From assembly GCA_016707685.1 (NCBI GenBank), contig JADJHE010000004.1, positions 62,001 to 126,000 of the forward strand: a stretch of DNA of 64,000 nt. The letters run 5' to 3'. Position 1 is the stretch's first letter. The number at the start of each line of letters is the position of its first letter. The notes under the pieces are model-generated. The model was given only the letters and a program-made list of their open reading frames with translations, did no database searches and had not been told where the DNA came from. Origin of the DNA: Bacteroidota bacterium (lineage in GTDB: Bacteria > Bacteroidota > Bacteroidia > 2-12-FULL-35-15). Both the position numbers and the translations under genes were made by a program. Below, piece by piece: positions 7,885 through 17,636 of the stretch.

Positions 7885-10758
7885 TTATACAAGTTCTGCA
7901 TCGGCATAAAATTCAATCGGAGGACAAGCACAAATTAGGTTTCTATCACCGTGTGCATTATCAACTCTAGCTACGCTTGGCCAAAATTTAGCATCTTTTA
8001 CCCATTTTAATGGATAAACCGCTTTTTCGCGGCTGTATGCATGATTCCAATCATCTGTGATAACAGATTTAGCTGTATGCGGTGCATTTTTAATTACATT
8101 ATCTTCTTTATCTGATTTCCCAGCAATAATCTCATCAATTTCATTTTTTATAGAAATCATAGCAGAACAAAAACGATCCAACTCTTCTTTACTTTCACTT
8201 TCTGTTGGTTCAACCATCAATGTATCGTGAACTGGGAAAGAAACTGTTGGAGCATGGAAACCATAATCCATTAAACGTTTTGCAATATCTCCAACCTCAA
8301 TTCCTGCCTCACGTTTAAATGAAACACAATCCAAAATCATTTCATGTGCACAACGACCATTTTTACCGCTATACAATGTCTGATAATGACCCGCTAATTG
8401 TTCTTTAATATAATTTGCATTCAAAATAGCAATTTTAGTTGCTTCTGTTACTCCATCACCACCCAACATTTTTATGTACCCATAAGAGATCAACAAAATC
8501 AATGCACTTCCAAATGGAGCAGCAGATACTGCATGAATACCTTTTTCCCCACCTGTTTTAACTACCGAATGTGATGGTAAAAATGGCACTAACTGTTTTG
8601 CTACTCCAATTGGGCCCATCCCTGGACCGCCTCCACCGTGAGGAATAGCAAATGTTTTGTGTAAATTCAAATGGCAAACATCTGCGCCAATATTTCCTGG
8701 ACTTGTTAAACCTACTTGTGCATTCATATTTGCACCGTCCATGTATACTTGTCCTCCATTTTCATGGATAATATTGGTAATTTCAATGATGCTTTCTTCA
8801 TATACACCATGTGTACTTGGGTAAGTAACCATTAAACATGCTAAATTATCCTTGTGTAAAACTGCTTTTTCACGCATATCATTCACATCGATATTTCCTT
8901 TTTCATCACATTTAACCAACACGATTTTCATCCCACACATTGCAGCACTTGCTGGATTTGTTCCATGTGCAGATGTAGGAATCAATGCAATATTTCTGTG
9001 AGTATCTCCTCTTGATTCATGGTATGCTTTAATTACCAACAAACCTGCATACTCCCCTTGAGCACCAGAATTTGGTTGAAAACTCATTTTTGCAAAACCT
9101 GTAATTTCACTTAATGATTTATCCAAATCGTCTATCATTTCAATAAATCCAGCTGCTTGATCAACAGGTACAAAAGGATGAATATTTGCAAACTCTGGCC
9201 AAGTAATAGGCATTAATTCAGATGCTGCATTTAATTTCATAGTACAAGAGCCTAAGGAAATCATGGAATGTGTCAATGATAAATCTTTGTTCTCTAAACG
9301 TTTAATATAACGCATCATCTCTGATTCAGAATGATACATATTAAATATTGGATGAGCTAAAATTGCAGAACTACGAACTGAAACAATCGACTTTCCTGCA
9401 AAAACATTTTCTTGCGTTAATATTGCTCCCTGTTTTCCTGCAGCTTTTGCAAACACATCAACAACAGCATTCAAATCATCAGCATCTGTTGTTTGATCCA
9501 ACGATATGGATAATCCTGAATCTGTGTAGCGGAAATTAATTTGTGCCGCTTCTGCTAACTGCTTAATTTTTGCGTTATCTGTTCCATTAATTTTAATGGT
9601 ATCAAAATACACTCCTTCTTGAACTGTATAGCCTAATTTTTTCAATTCGGTTGCTAATGCAACAGCCGACAAATGCACTTGCTCAGCAATTCCTTTTAAT
9701 CCTTGCGGACCATGATAAACAGCATACATACTTGCCATAATCGCTAACAATGCTTGTGCTGTACAAATATTTGATGTTGCTTTATCTCTACGAATGTGTT
9801 GCTCACGAGTTTGCAAAGCCATGCGCAATGCAGGGTTTCCTTGTGCATCCACAGAAACGCCAATGATTCTACCTGGTAAAATGCGTTTGTATTCTTCGCG
9901 ACAAGCAAAAAATGCTGCATGAGGTCCACCATACCCCATCGGAACACCGAAACGTTGTGTATTCCCAACAACAACATCCGCACCCCACTCGCCCGGAGGT
10001 GTTAACATCACTAAGCTCAAAACGTCAGCTGCAACTGCAATTGCTATTCCATTTGTTTTTGCATTTTTAACAAAATCAGCATAGTTATTTACTATTCCAT
10101 CAATTGTTGGGTATTGTAGCAATGCTCCATAAACACTAGCATCCAACACTTGTGTTTTCCAATCACCTATTATTAATTCAATCCCCAAAGGAGTTGAACG
10201 TGTTTTTAATAAATCAATCGTTTGAGGAAAACATTCATTTGAAACAAAAAATTTAGTTGCGCCATTTTTAACAGCATCTCTCGAACGATTGTTATAAAGC
10301 ATGGTCATTGCTTCTGCTGCTGCAGTTGCTTCATCCAACAAAGATGCATTTGCAATTTCCATTCCCGTCAAATCCATAATCATGGTTTGGTAGTTTAACA
10401 ACGCTTCTAATCGACCTTGTGCAATCTCTGCTTGATAAGGAGTATAAGCGGTATACCAGCCTGGATTTTCTAAAATATTTCGTTGAACAACTGGAGGTAC
10501 AATTGTATTGTTATACCCCAATCCTATGTATGTTTTAAATACTTTATTTTTTGATGCTAATTTTCTTAAGTGCTTATGATACGCATACTCCGTCATTCCT
10601 TTTGGTAAATTCAAAGGAGCTTTCAAACGTATAGCAGAAGGTATCGTCTGGTTAATTAATTCGTCTACAGAACTTACATTTATTTTAGCAAGCATTGCTG
10701 TAACATCATTTGCACGTGGACCGTTATGGCGGTTCACAAATTTATCAGTAGTAATCAT
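7885..10758 (-). CDS. gcvP: Glycine dehydrogenase (decarboxylating), P protein
   Basis: This 957-residue protein is the fused, full-length P protein of the glycine cleavage system. It decarboxylates glycine with pyridoxal phosphate and passes the aminomethyl group to the lipoyl arm of GcvH. The PLP lysine is Lys701 in HLNLHKTF, followed by the glycine-rich IPHGGGGPGMG. The N-terminal half has the conserved RHNGP start and the GLGYNNT region, and the C-terminal NGDR-like region is present as AHGDRNL. The frame is intact. The gcvT and gcvH genes are not in the window, so the system is dispersed. The promoter is at 10783-10790. Confidence 0.97.
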   Translation of the reverse strand: MITTDKFVNRHNGPRANDVTAMLAKINVSSVDELINQTIPSAIRLKAPLNLPKGMTEYAYHKHLRKLASKNKVFKTYIGLGYNNTIVPPVVQRNILENPGWYTAYTPYQAEIAQGRLEALLNYQTMIMDLTGMEIANASLLDEATAAAEAMTMLYNNRSRDAVKNGATKFFVSNECFPQTIDLLKTRSTPLGIELIIGDWKTQVLDASVYGALLQYPTIDGIVNNYADFVKNAKTNGIAIAVAADVLSLVMLTPPGEWGADVVVGNTQRFGVPMGYGGPHAAFFACREEYKRILPGRIIGVSVDAQGNPALRMALQTREQHIRRDKATSNICTAQALLAIMASMYAVYHGPQGLKGIAEQVHLSAVALATELKKLGYTVQEGVYFDTIKINGTDNAKIKQLAEAAQINFRYTDSGLSISLDQTTDADDLNAVVDVFAKAAGKQGAILTQENVFAGKSIVSVRSSAILAHPIFNMYHSESEMMRYIKRLENKDLSLTHSMISLGSCTMKLNAASELMPITWPEFANIHPFVPVDQAAGFIEMIDDLDKSLSEITGFAKMSFQPNSGAQGEYAGLLVIKAYHESRGDTHRNIALIPTSAHGTNPASAAMCGMKIVLVKCDEKGNIDVNDMREKAVLHKDNLACLMVTYPSTHGVYEESIIEITNIIHENGGQVYMDGANMNAQVGLTSPGNIGADVCHLNLHKTFAIPHGGGGPGMGPIGVAKQLVPFLPSHSVVKTGGEKGIHAVSAAPFGSALILLISYGYIKMLGGDGVTEATKIAILNANYIKEQLAGHYQTLYSGKNGRCAHEMILDCVSFKREAGIEVGDIAKRLMDYGFHAPTVSFPVHDTLMVEPTESESKEELDRFCSAMISIKNEIDEIIAGKSDKEDNVIKNAPHTAKSVITDDWNHAYSREKAVYPLKWVKDAKFWPSVARVDNAHGDRNLICACPPIEFYADAELV

Positions 10759-10782
10759 TTTTTGATTTTTGTTTTAGGGACA

Positions 10783-10790
10783 CAAATATA
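10783..10790 (-). promoter_or_regulatory. gcvP -7 box
   Basis: The minus strand reads TATATTTG 24 bases before the gcvP ATG. No glycine-riboswitch structure fits in so short a leader. Confidence 0.5.
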
Positions 10791-10864
10791 CGGATTTAAG
10801 AACTTTATTTTTCTCATTTTATTAACAAACAAACAAATAAACAGTCCGTATGTTTCAGAATGGT

Positions 10865-10872
10865 TATATTTG
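10865..10872 (+). promoter_or_regulatory. -7 box of the exported hypothetical gene
   Basis: TATATTTG matches TAnnTTTG and lies 11 bases before the ATG at 10884. It is back to back with the gcvP promoter. Confidence 0.5.
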
Positions 10873-10883
10873 ATAAATAAAAC

Positions 10884-11521
10884 ATGATTTTTATGATTAA
10901 AAGGAGCATCATCGCATTCGCAACTATCTGTATTTCTTTTATTTCGATAGCTCAAGAACAAAAGGATACTTTATTATTATTGAATGGAACAACTATTATC
11001 TCTACTATTGTTGATACTACCAATGGTGTTACTACTATAAAAGACCTAAAAAACCGGGCAAAAATATTGTTATCGAAAATGATCGTATTTTCTCCATTAA
11101 AAATGCCTCTGGAGAACAAGTTTTATATGTTTACGATACATTAGTTGGCAATGAATTTACGGAAGAGGAGATGAGGTATTACATCAAAGGTGAACAAGAT
11201 GCTGAAAAAGGATTCAAATCTCCGGGAGCACTTTATGGAAACTTGGCACTAGGATTAGCATCGGGATTAACAGGTAGCTTTTTTTGTCCAATACCACCAT
11301 TTGCTTTTATTGCATTATCGGGATTACCAAAAGTAAAAATAAGACACAGCACAGTTTCCAACATTGAATACCTAAAACAAGATGCCTACATCATGGGCTA
11401 TGAAAGAGTGGCTAGAAAAAAACGGAAATTCCAATCCATGATTGGCGGAGGTGTTGGACTTGTTGTTGGGCTTGGCACCTATGGTGTATTAAAAAGCACA
11501 GGCAACGAAATCATAAAATAA
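10884..11521 (+). CDS. Exported hypothetical protein with a glycine-rich C-terminal helix pair (frameshifted)
   Basis: I do not recognise this protein of about 212 residues. It has a signal peptide ending SIAQ, then a small beta-rich region (LLLNGTTI). The first frame fails after KDLK. Adding one A to the run at 11048-11053 restores a continuous frame reading KKPGKNIVIENDRIFSIKN and on to MRYYIKGEQDAEKGF at 11171. The C-terminal part has two glycine-rich hydrophobic segments (NLALGLASGLTGSFF and MIGGGVGLVVGLGTYG), suggesting membrane insertion. The overall look is of small Bacteroidota envelope proteins of unknown role. A short ORF beginning at 11171 is only its second half. Confidence 0.6.
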
Positions 11522-11553
11522 AAATTGATAAAATTTCCTTTCGGAAATTTAGC

Positions 11554-12378
11554 ATGAACAGCATTAAACGCTTTATTAACTTTTTACTTTTCGGCAATAT
11601 ATACATTGCTTTAGGGGCTTTTTTTCTAACTCAATCTACTATCATTGAGCTAAAACTTAATCTGCCTATCAGTTATTCTATTCTTGTATTTTTTTCAACA
11701 CTTTTTATCTATAATTTTCAACGGATATTTTACAAAACACCTACCAACTCTCAACCAATATCTGTTCGAAGAAAATGGATTTCTGAAAATCAAAAAAACA
11801 ATTATAGCCTTAGCAATGATAGGATTAATCGGAGTTGTGTCAAGCTTGTTTTATTGCGACAAAAAGCAATCCTTTACCTTTCTCCACTTTGCATTCTAAG
11901 CATAGGCTATTTTTTCCATCTGTTCAACTACGAAAATTTACGCTGTTAAAAATTTTCATTTTAGTTTTGGTCTGGACAGCAAACATGCTATATCATTCCA
12001 ATTTTATTGTCGAACACTATTTTCTCATCCTTAAATTTCATTTACACGCTTTCGGGCTTTTGCTTTATGGCAGCAATCTGTTTACCATTCGACAATAGAG
12101 ATATTGAAATTGATAAAAAAGAAAACATAAAAACACTTGCAGTTTTGTTTGGATCAAAACGTGTTAATCTAATAGCATTCATTTTTTCACTACTGTACTT
12201 AACATTCTTAATTATAACTGAAGTCGATTCAATCATCTTTACAATCAATTTGATTGTGTTTTTAGCTTGTACTCTATTTATTCTCAAAAACAATAATCCC
12301 CGCAATGAGTATTACTACACTGCAGGGATTGATGGAATATTGCTGTTAAAAGGAATTCTTTGCTATACCTTAATTTAA
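11554..12378 (+). pseudogene. UbiA-family prenyltransferase-like membrane protein, multiply frameshifted
   Basis: Four overlapping frames together read as one polytopic membrane protein of about 275 residues. It begins with FINFLLFGNIYIALGA and ends with hydrophobic segments. Near position 12100 it carries LPFDNRDIEIDKKENIKT, the Asp-rich second motif typical of small UbiA-like prenyltransferases of the phylum. Frame changes lie in the A-run 11792-11798, near 11896, near 11915 and near 12020. UbiA enzymes attach prenyl chains to aromatic acceptors; the acceptor here is unknown. With four breaks it could be a real pseudogene, although the surrounding error pattern makes sequencing faults as likely. 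Its stop overlaps the converging FadL-like gene by 4 bases. Confidence 0.55.
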
Positions 12379-13820
12379 AACCTTACACCTAGCGAAAGCA
12401 TAAAACTGGAATTGGTATATTTATTTTCAACAGCATTTGTTATACTTGGGTTATACAAATAATTATTTTGACTATACATGGTATACACATAAGCAAAGTC
12501 TAAGAAATAATTATTTTCTCTAAAACCAACACCTGCAGAATAACTCGAGCGTGTTGCATTTTTATTCTCTCCATTTTTAAAAGGACTACCATAAAGTGCA
12601 TAGCCTAATCGAACGGCAAAAGGATCTAAACGAACTTCACCACCAAAACGTAAATTATTCGTAGATGTGTAGTTTGAACGAATCATAGTATTCACTTCTG
12701 CAAAAACATTTGGGTTGGAACTCAAACGAGCATCACTGTAATCAACATATTCATATTCGGCATTTAACACCGCAATTTTATTAATAATAAAACCAGCACT
12801 TGCTATCGCTCTAAATGGCGTAGTAACAGCATAATCAAACACTCCATTTTCCGATGCTTCGTCATACTTATTATTGCCTTCCAAATCAGATTTCATACTG
12901 CTACTATATTCATCTTTTAGTATAATTGAAGTTGGTGTATGGATAGCACCGCCAACTCTAAACCAGTCGGTAGCCTTGTAAATAAACCCAATCTTCAAAT
13001 TGATTCCATTGCCTTGTGTATTCAAATTTTGTGTGTACGAAAAGGATTTAAAATTCGCGATGGTATCTTTCTCATCTATTTCTTCATAAACAGATTCCTC
13101 ATTATATCGAACACGTACAACACCAATTGTACCTCCTAAAAACAATTTATTTTTATAATTACCACCAAAACTAATTGCTGTTTCTCCCATAGAACCTCTT
13201 GTTTCTACCGACTTTCGTTGTAACTCACCATAATTCGAAATCACATGATTATAATTCAACGAATCGCCTGCAATTGGATTTATCAACCAAGCTTTCCATG
13301 CTAATCCTGTAGAAAATCCATCAAAATCGGTATCAGGGTGACCATTTGCATTTGCTACAAAAACATCCAACAACGAACTAGTAGTGTTGTATGATTCTAC
13401 AATACTTCTTGAATGAAAACTATTCGTTCGGTTATAACCTAAACCAAAATTAAGTGAAACCCAGCCTTTGCTTTTTTCTTCATTTAGCTGAAAACTCGCA
13501 ACCAATCCAATATTACCAAGGTTGAAATTTAATTTTTGATCGGACGTAATGGAACTATTGTAATTAGATGTTGTTGTTTGTGAGAAAACAGAAGGAGTGA
13601 TTGACAATTCTGTTTTTCTAAAAATAGCAATTCCAGCGGGGTTAAAACTCAAAGTAGAAATATCACCTCCGAGAGCACCCATTGAGCCTGCCATTGAAGC
13701 AAAACGAGCTGTACCACCAAAAGTAAGCTGGGAATAACGCATGGCATCAATATCATTTTGAGAAAATGAAAGCGATGCAAAAAATTGCATTACCATTAAA
13801 GTTAAAATATATTTTTTCAT
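12375..13820 (-). CDS. OmpP1/FadL/TodX-family outer membrane transport protein
   Basis: This 481-residue protein has a signal peptide ending SFSQ. It then shows the FadL-family N-terminal hatch region: ARFASMAGSMGALGG, then LSFNPAGIA. A series of amphipathic beta strands follows, ending in an aromatic/basic C-terminus (LSLGVRF) typical of outer-membrane barrels. Family members carry hydrophobic compounds across the outer membrane. In Bacteroidota the same fold includes T9SS PorV, but PorV-specific features are not evident, so I do not claim that. The frame is intact, with an independent transcription unit. Confidence 0.8.
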   Translation of the reverse strand: MKKYILTLMVMQFFASLSFSQNDIDAMRYSQLTFGGTARFASMAGSMGALGGDISTLSFNPAGIAIFRKTELSITPSVFSQTTTSNYNSSITSDQKLNFNLGNIGLVASFQLNEEKSKGWVSLNFGLGYNRTNSFHSRSIVESYNTTSSLLDVFVANANGHPDTDFDGFSTGLAWKAWLINPIAGDSLNYNHVISNYGELQRKSVETRGSMGETAISFGGNYKNKLFLGGTIGVVRVRYNEESVYEEIDEKDTIANFKSFSYTQNLNTQGNGINLKIGFIYKATDWFRVGGAIHTPTSIILKDEYSSSMKSDLEGNNKYDEASENGVFDYAVTTPFRAIASAGFIINKIAVLNAEYEYVDYSDARLSSNPNVFAEVNTMIRSNYTSTNNLRFGGEVRLDPFAVRLGYALYGSPFKNGENKNATRSSYSAGVGFRENNYFLDFAYVYTMYSQNNYLYNPSITNAVENKYTNSSFMLSLGVRF

Positions 13821-13840
13821 TTTATAGAATATTAATTAAA

Positions 13841-13869
13841 TGATAAGCGAATTAGTTATTCGCTTATCA
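13841..13869 (-). terminator. Hairpin after the Tyr-rich lipoprotein gene
   Basis: TGATAAGCGAAT pairs perfectly with ATTCGCTTATCA across a 5-base loop, between two minus-strand genes. The U-tract is weak. Confidence 0.55.
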
Positions 13870-13885
13870 TTTTGACTAGTATAGA

Positions 13886-15109
13886 TTATCGTTTACGAGG
13901 TTGTGGAGCTGGGCTAGGACTGTTGCTTCGTGGCACAGAAGGAGATGGTGTACTTTTAGGCATGTCAAATTTCGGCTGCTCCGTACGTGGTTTCGGCTGG
14001 TCATAAACAGGCTGTTGAGGCTTGTTTTGAGAATCGTTATCACGTGGTTTATCGTTTTGATAAGTTGGTTTAGAAGGTTTTGTATCATCTATTTTGATTT
14101 GCTTTGAATCCGTTGGTTTATTATTTGGTTTCGAATAATAGTCATCTTTTGCATTTGTATTTTCTGGACGTGTATAGCCATCTGACTTATCAGGTCTAAC
14201 AGATGGATTTACAGGCTTAAAGCCTGGATTTGGTGTTGATGTTGGCTTGTTAGGCTTAGACATATAATCTGTTACAGTTGTTGATGCTGCATACGGATTA
14301 TTATCTCTGCCCATTGTAGCCTCAAATGGTTTAGCTGTTTCCTTTTCAATTGCAGTTACATATCTGCTAGCAAGCGATGGTTGTGATGTGGAACGACTAT
14401 TTGAACTAAATGATTGTCGTGGTCCATAATAGTAGCTGTTATTATCATAACTATTGAAATAGTTATTGTCGTAATAACCATTGTAATACCCATTATAATA
14501 ACCATTATAATATCCATTCATGTATGGATTATATCCATAATAACCGTATGGATTGTACGCATAGGGGTTGTAATATCCATAAGGATTATACCAAGGGTCG
14601 TAGCCCCAACCATAACTAGAATACCATGAATAACTTGGATAATAACTATAAGCTACATAGCTCGGCCCCAAAAAATTATAACCCATATACACACTTGTGC
14701 CATAGTTATAAGGATTTCCACTATACCAGTAAGAGTTAGTGTAGTAATTATCATAATACCCATAACTACCACAATCGTTGTGGAATCGTCTTAAACGAGT
14801 AGCATATTCATAATCATAATAATCGTCTGGATTGAATGGTTCCTCTTGAACAACCTCTACTTGTTTTTTTGATGAATAGTAATCATCATTAGTAGACGAT
14901 TGTTGTGCTTGTTCAGCAGCAAGTTTATCGGCTTCCGCCTTTGCTCTCGCTTGAGCTGCTGCTACTCTTGCTTTTTCTTTGTCGGCAACAGCATCTTTCG
15001 AAGAATAATAAATATCATCTTCGTAACTTTTTGATGTTAATCCGCTTGGTGTAGTACATGCCGAAAAGATGGATGCGAATAAAACCAAGATTGCTAAATA
15101 CTTTTTCAT
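13886..15109 (-). CDS. Tyr/Asn/Gly-rich lipoprotein of unknown function
   Basis: This 407-residue lipoprotein has a lipobox FSAC with the lipidated Cys at residue 18. The mature protein has three compositional parts. First is an Ala/Lys-rich helical stretch (residues about 40-75), with two copies of a DDxYYSSK motif across the N-terminal region. Next comes a very Tyr/Asn/Gly-rich block (about 95-240) with short repeats such as YNPYGYYNPYAYNPYGYY and the reiterated unit NGYY. The last part is a disordered Pro/Ser/Asn/Lys-rich tail ending PQPRKR. Such low-complexity aromatic sequence resembles adhesive or phase-separating proteins, but that is inference. No family is recognised. Long antisense frames here are compositional shadows. 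Confidence 0.75.
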   Translation of the reverse strand: MKKYLAILVLFASIFSACTTPSGLTSKSYEDDIYYSSKDAVADKEKARVAAAQARAKAEADKLAAEQAQQSSTNDDYYSSKKQVEVVQEEPFNPDDYYDYEYATRLRRFHNDCGSYGYYDNYYTNSYWYSGNPYNYGTSVYMGYNFLGPSYVAYSYYPSYSWYSSYGWGYDPWYNPYGYYNPYAYNPYGYYGYNPYMNGYYNGYYNGYYNGYYDNNYFNSYDNNSYYYGPRQSFSSNSRSTSQPSLASRYVTAIEKETAKPFEATMGRDNNPYAASTTVTDYMSKPNKPTSTPNPGFKPVNPSVRPDKSDGYTRPENTNAKDDYYSKPNNKPTDSKQIKIDDTKPSKPTYQNDKPRDNDSQNKPQQPVYDQPKPRTEQPKFDMPKSTPSPSVPRSNSPSPAPQPRKR

Positions 15110-15168
15110 TATTTAGATTATTAAATAATATGGGGATGCTGATTAAATCAATTTATATTTTGACAAAC

Positions 15169-15199
15169 GAAAATGGCATAGGTTTATTTTCTATTTTTG
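15169..15199 (+). promoter_or_regulatory. proS promoter
   Basis: TTTG at 15169-15172 and TATTTTTG at 15192-15199 are exactly 19 bases apart, the textbook Bacteroidota arrangement. The ATG of proS is 56 bases further on. Confidence 0.65.
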
Positions 15200-15255
15200 C
15201 CGAACGTTTATACATAGGATAAAGTTACAAATACTATACCACAATACATAAATTT

Positions 15256-16733
15256 ATGAGTAAAGAATTACCAACCAGAGAAGCAAATTATAGCGAATGG
15301 TACAACGAGCTAGTAAACAAGGCTGATTTAGCAGAACATTCTGCTGTAAAGGGATGTATGGTAATAAAACCATATGGATATGCTATATGGGAAAAGATGC
15401 AGCAAGCTTTGGATAAGATGTTTAAAGAAACTGGACATGAGAATGCTTATTTCCCATTATTTGTGCCCAAAAGCTTGTTTGAAGCAGAAGAAACAAATGC
15501 CGAAGGATTTGCAAAAGAATGCGCTGTTGTTACACATTACCGTTTAAAATCGGATCCTAATAATCCAGGAAAACTAATTGTTGACCCAGAAGCAAAATTA
15601 ACTGAAGAATTAATTGTTCGCCCTACCAGTGAAGCTATCATTTGGAATACCTACAAAGGATGGATTCAATCGTACCGCGATTTACCAATTTTGATTAACC
15701 AATGGGCTAATGTTGTTCGCTGGGAAATGCGTACACGTTTATTTTTGCGTACAGCCGAATTTTTATGGCAAGAAGGGCATACTGCACATGCTAGTAAAGC
15801 AGAAGCAATTGAAGAAACGGAGAAAATGCTTGGCGTTTATTCAACATTTGCAGAAACATTTATGGCAATGCCAGTTATTAAAGGATTAAAAACTCCGAAT
15901 GAACGTTTTGCTGGCGCTGATGAAACCTATTGCATTGAGCAATGATGCAAGATGGAAAAGCTTTGCAAGCAGGAACATCGCACTTTTTAGGACAAAATTT
16001 CGCAAAAGCATTTGATGTTAAGTTTGCAAACAAAGAAGGCAAACAAGATTTTGTGTGGGCTACTTCTTGGGGAGTTTCAACACGTTTAATGGGTGCTTTA
16101 ATCATGTCACATTCAGATGACAAAGGATTGGTATTACCTCCCAAATTAGCACCCTTCCAAGTAGTAATTGTTCCAATTTACAAAGGAGAAGAGCAATTAG
16201 CACAAATAGACGAAGTAGCTCATAGAATGAAAAAAAACATGGAAGCAAAGGGCATTTCGGTTAAATACGACAATCGTGATACACAGCGCCCTGGTTGGAA
16301 ATTTGCAGAATACGAATTAAAAGGCGTGCCTGTTCGAATAGCAATTGGTGGAAGAGATTTGGAAAACGGAACCGTAGAAGTTGCTCGTAGAGATACAATG
16401 GAGAAAGAAACCTTGCAACAAGCAGATATCGAAAATAAAGTAGCACATTTGTTGGAACAAATTCAAGACAATCTTTATCAAAAAGCATTGTCGATGCGCG
16501 AAACAAGAACATATACTGCCGATACCTACGATGAATTTAAGCGAATATTAGAAGAAACACCAGGTTTTGTGATGGCACACTGGGATGGAACAAGCGAAAC
16601 AGAGCAAAAAATTAAGGAAGAAACAAAGGCAACAATACGTTGTATTCCACTAAACAATAAGCAAGAAGCTGGTAAATGTATTTTAACAGGCAAACCATCG
16701 ACACAACGAGTTGTTTTTGCGAAAGCATATTAA
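15256..16733 (+). CDS. proS: Prolyl-tRNA synthetase, short (ProS type 3) form (frameshifted)
   Basis: The enzyme charges tRNA-Pro with proline. The reconstructed protein is about 492 residues, the size of the short archaeal/eukaryote-like form without the editing insertion. Class II motif 2 (NVVRWEMRTR) and the following LRTAEFLWQEGHTAH are clear. The first frame stops at 15943-15945 just after YCIE. Restoring one G between 15939 and 15940 gives YCIEAMMQDGKALQAG and continues into the second frame, which keeps every conserved element to the C-terminal VVFAKAY. The gene is essential, so a true frameshift is unlikely. It is followed 12 bases on by a conserved hypothetical gene. Confidence 0.93.
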
Positions 16734-16745
16734 TACTTTAGCTAC

Positions 16746-17438
16746 ATGGAAAACCTATCAGCACGCGAATTGATTGTAAAAACACTTAAGGAAAAGTCGA
16801 GCCTTAAGCAAGATGTATATTACAATACCTTGAGTGCATTCAACACCTTGAAAACGGTGGCGAAGAGCTTAATAGGTGATTTACAGAAGGAAGCAAAAGT
16901 AATCGACAAACGACTTATACTAGAATTTAAAGACAAAGGAGAATTCGAGTTTGAGTTACGTGTTGCTGGCGATTTATTAATATTTGTAATGCATACGAAT
17001 GTGTTCGAATTTGATAAAAACCACTCTATTTGGAAAAATTCGTATGTAAAACAAGATATTAGCAGGTCTTATTGCGGATTGATTAATATCTACAACTTCT
17101 TAAACGATTCGTTCAAATACAACAGAGTCAACGACTTAGGTTATGCTATTGGTCGAATTTTCATTAATAAAGAGAATCATTTCTTTGTTGAAGGGAAACG
17201 TCAGCTGGGTTTTTTATACAACGATATTGTTAATGCAACTTTGGAAGAAGAGAAAATAAAAGCCATTTTAGAGTCAGCAATCCTGTATTGCCTTGATTTT
17301 GACTTATATACACCTCCATTTGACTCAATTAAAGAGATATCGGTGTTCGATATGCAAACGGCAAGTGAGAGCATGCAAATAAAAACTGGAAAACGTTTAG
17401 GCTTTCGTTTTCAGGCAGATAGTGATGAGATAGATTAA
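16746..17438 (+). CDS. Conserved hypothetical protein downstream of proS
   Basis: This 230-residue soluble protein has no signal peptide, membrane segment or recognised motif. It looks alpha/beta, with a helical N-terminus (LKEKSSLKQDVYYNTLSAF) and an acidic end. It lies 12 bases after proS and is probably co-transcribed with it. I believe it belongs to a family confined to Bacteroidota, but I cannot name it. The frame is intact, and codon use and base composition match its neighbours. Confidence 0.7.
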   Translation: MENLSARELIVKTLKEKSSLKQDVYYNTLSAFNTLKTVAKSLIGDLQKEAKVIDKRLILEFKDKGEFEFELRVAGDLLIFVMHTNVFEFDKNHSIWKNSYVKQDISRSYCGLINIYNFLNDSFKYNRVNDLGYAIGRIFINKENHFFVEGKRQLGFLYNDIVNATLEEEKIKAILESAILYCLDFDLYTPPFDSIKEISVFDMQTASESMQIKTGKRLGFRFQADSDEID

Positions 17439-17464
17439 TATTTTAGATTTTTTTGTCAATTTTT

Positions 17465-17495
17465 TTTGCAGAAATAGAATTTTAATATACATTTG
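17465..17495 (+). promoter_or_regulatory. tRNA-Glu promoter
   Basis: TTTG at 17465-17468 and TACATTTG at 17488-17495 are exactly 19 bases apart. The mature tRNA begins 18 bases after the -7 box. Confidence 0.7.
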
Positions 17496-17512
17496 CACTC
17501 CCAAAAATAATT

Positions 17513-17584
17513 GGCCCGTTCGTCTAGGGGTTAGGACGCCAGGTTTTCATCCTGGAAACAGGGGTTCGATTCCCCTACGGGCTA
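17513..17584 (+). tRNA. tRNA-Glu (anticodon TTC)
   Basis: A 72-base cloverleaf fits fully. The acceptor arms GGCCCGT and ACGGGCT include a first-pair G.U wobble. The D arm is GTCT/GGAC, the anticodon stem CCAGG/CCTGG holds TTC in its loop, and the T arm is AGGGG/CCCCT around TTCGATT. CCA is not encoded. The rpsT gene follows 52 bases later and may share its transcript. Confidence 0.96.
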
Positions 17585-17603
17585 CAAAAAGTGAAATTAA
17601 ACT

Positions 17604-17621
17604 TGTCAGTGAAGGCTGACA
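17604..17621 (+). promoter_or_regulatory. Hairpin in the rpsT leader
   Basis: TGTCAG pairs with CTGACA around a TGAAGG loop, 15 bases before the rpsT ATG and 19 bases after the tRNA. It could be a processing signal or an autoregulatory site for S20. That role is inference; the stem is only 6 bp. Confidence 0.35.
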
Positions 17622-17636
17622 TTAATAAATAAAAAG

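Noticed and set aside
14414..14629. Ile/Val-rich frame resembling a membrane protein
   Set aside because: It is antisense to the Tyr/Asn-rich repeats; the hydrophobic look comes from complementing TAT and AAT codons.
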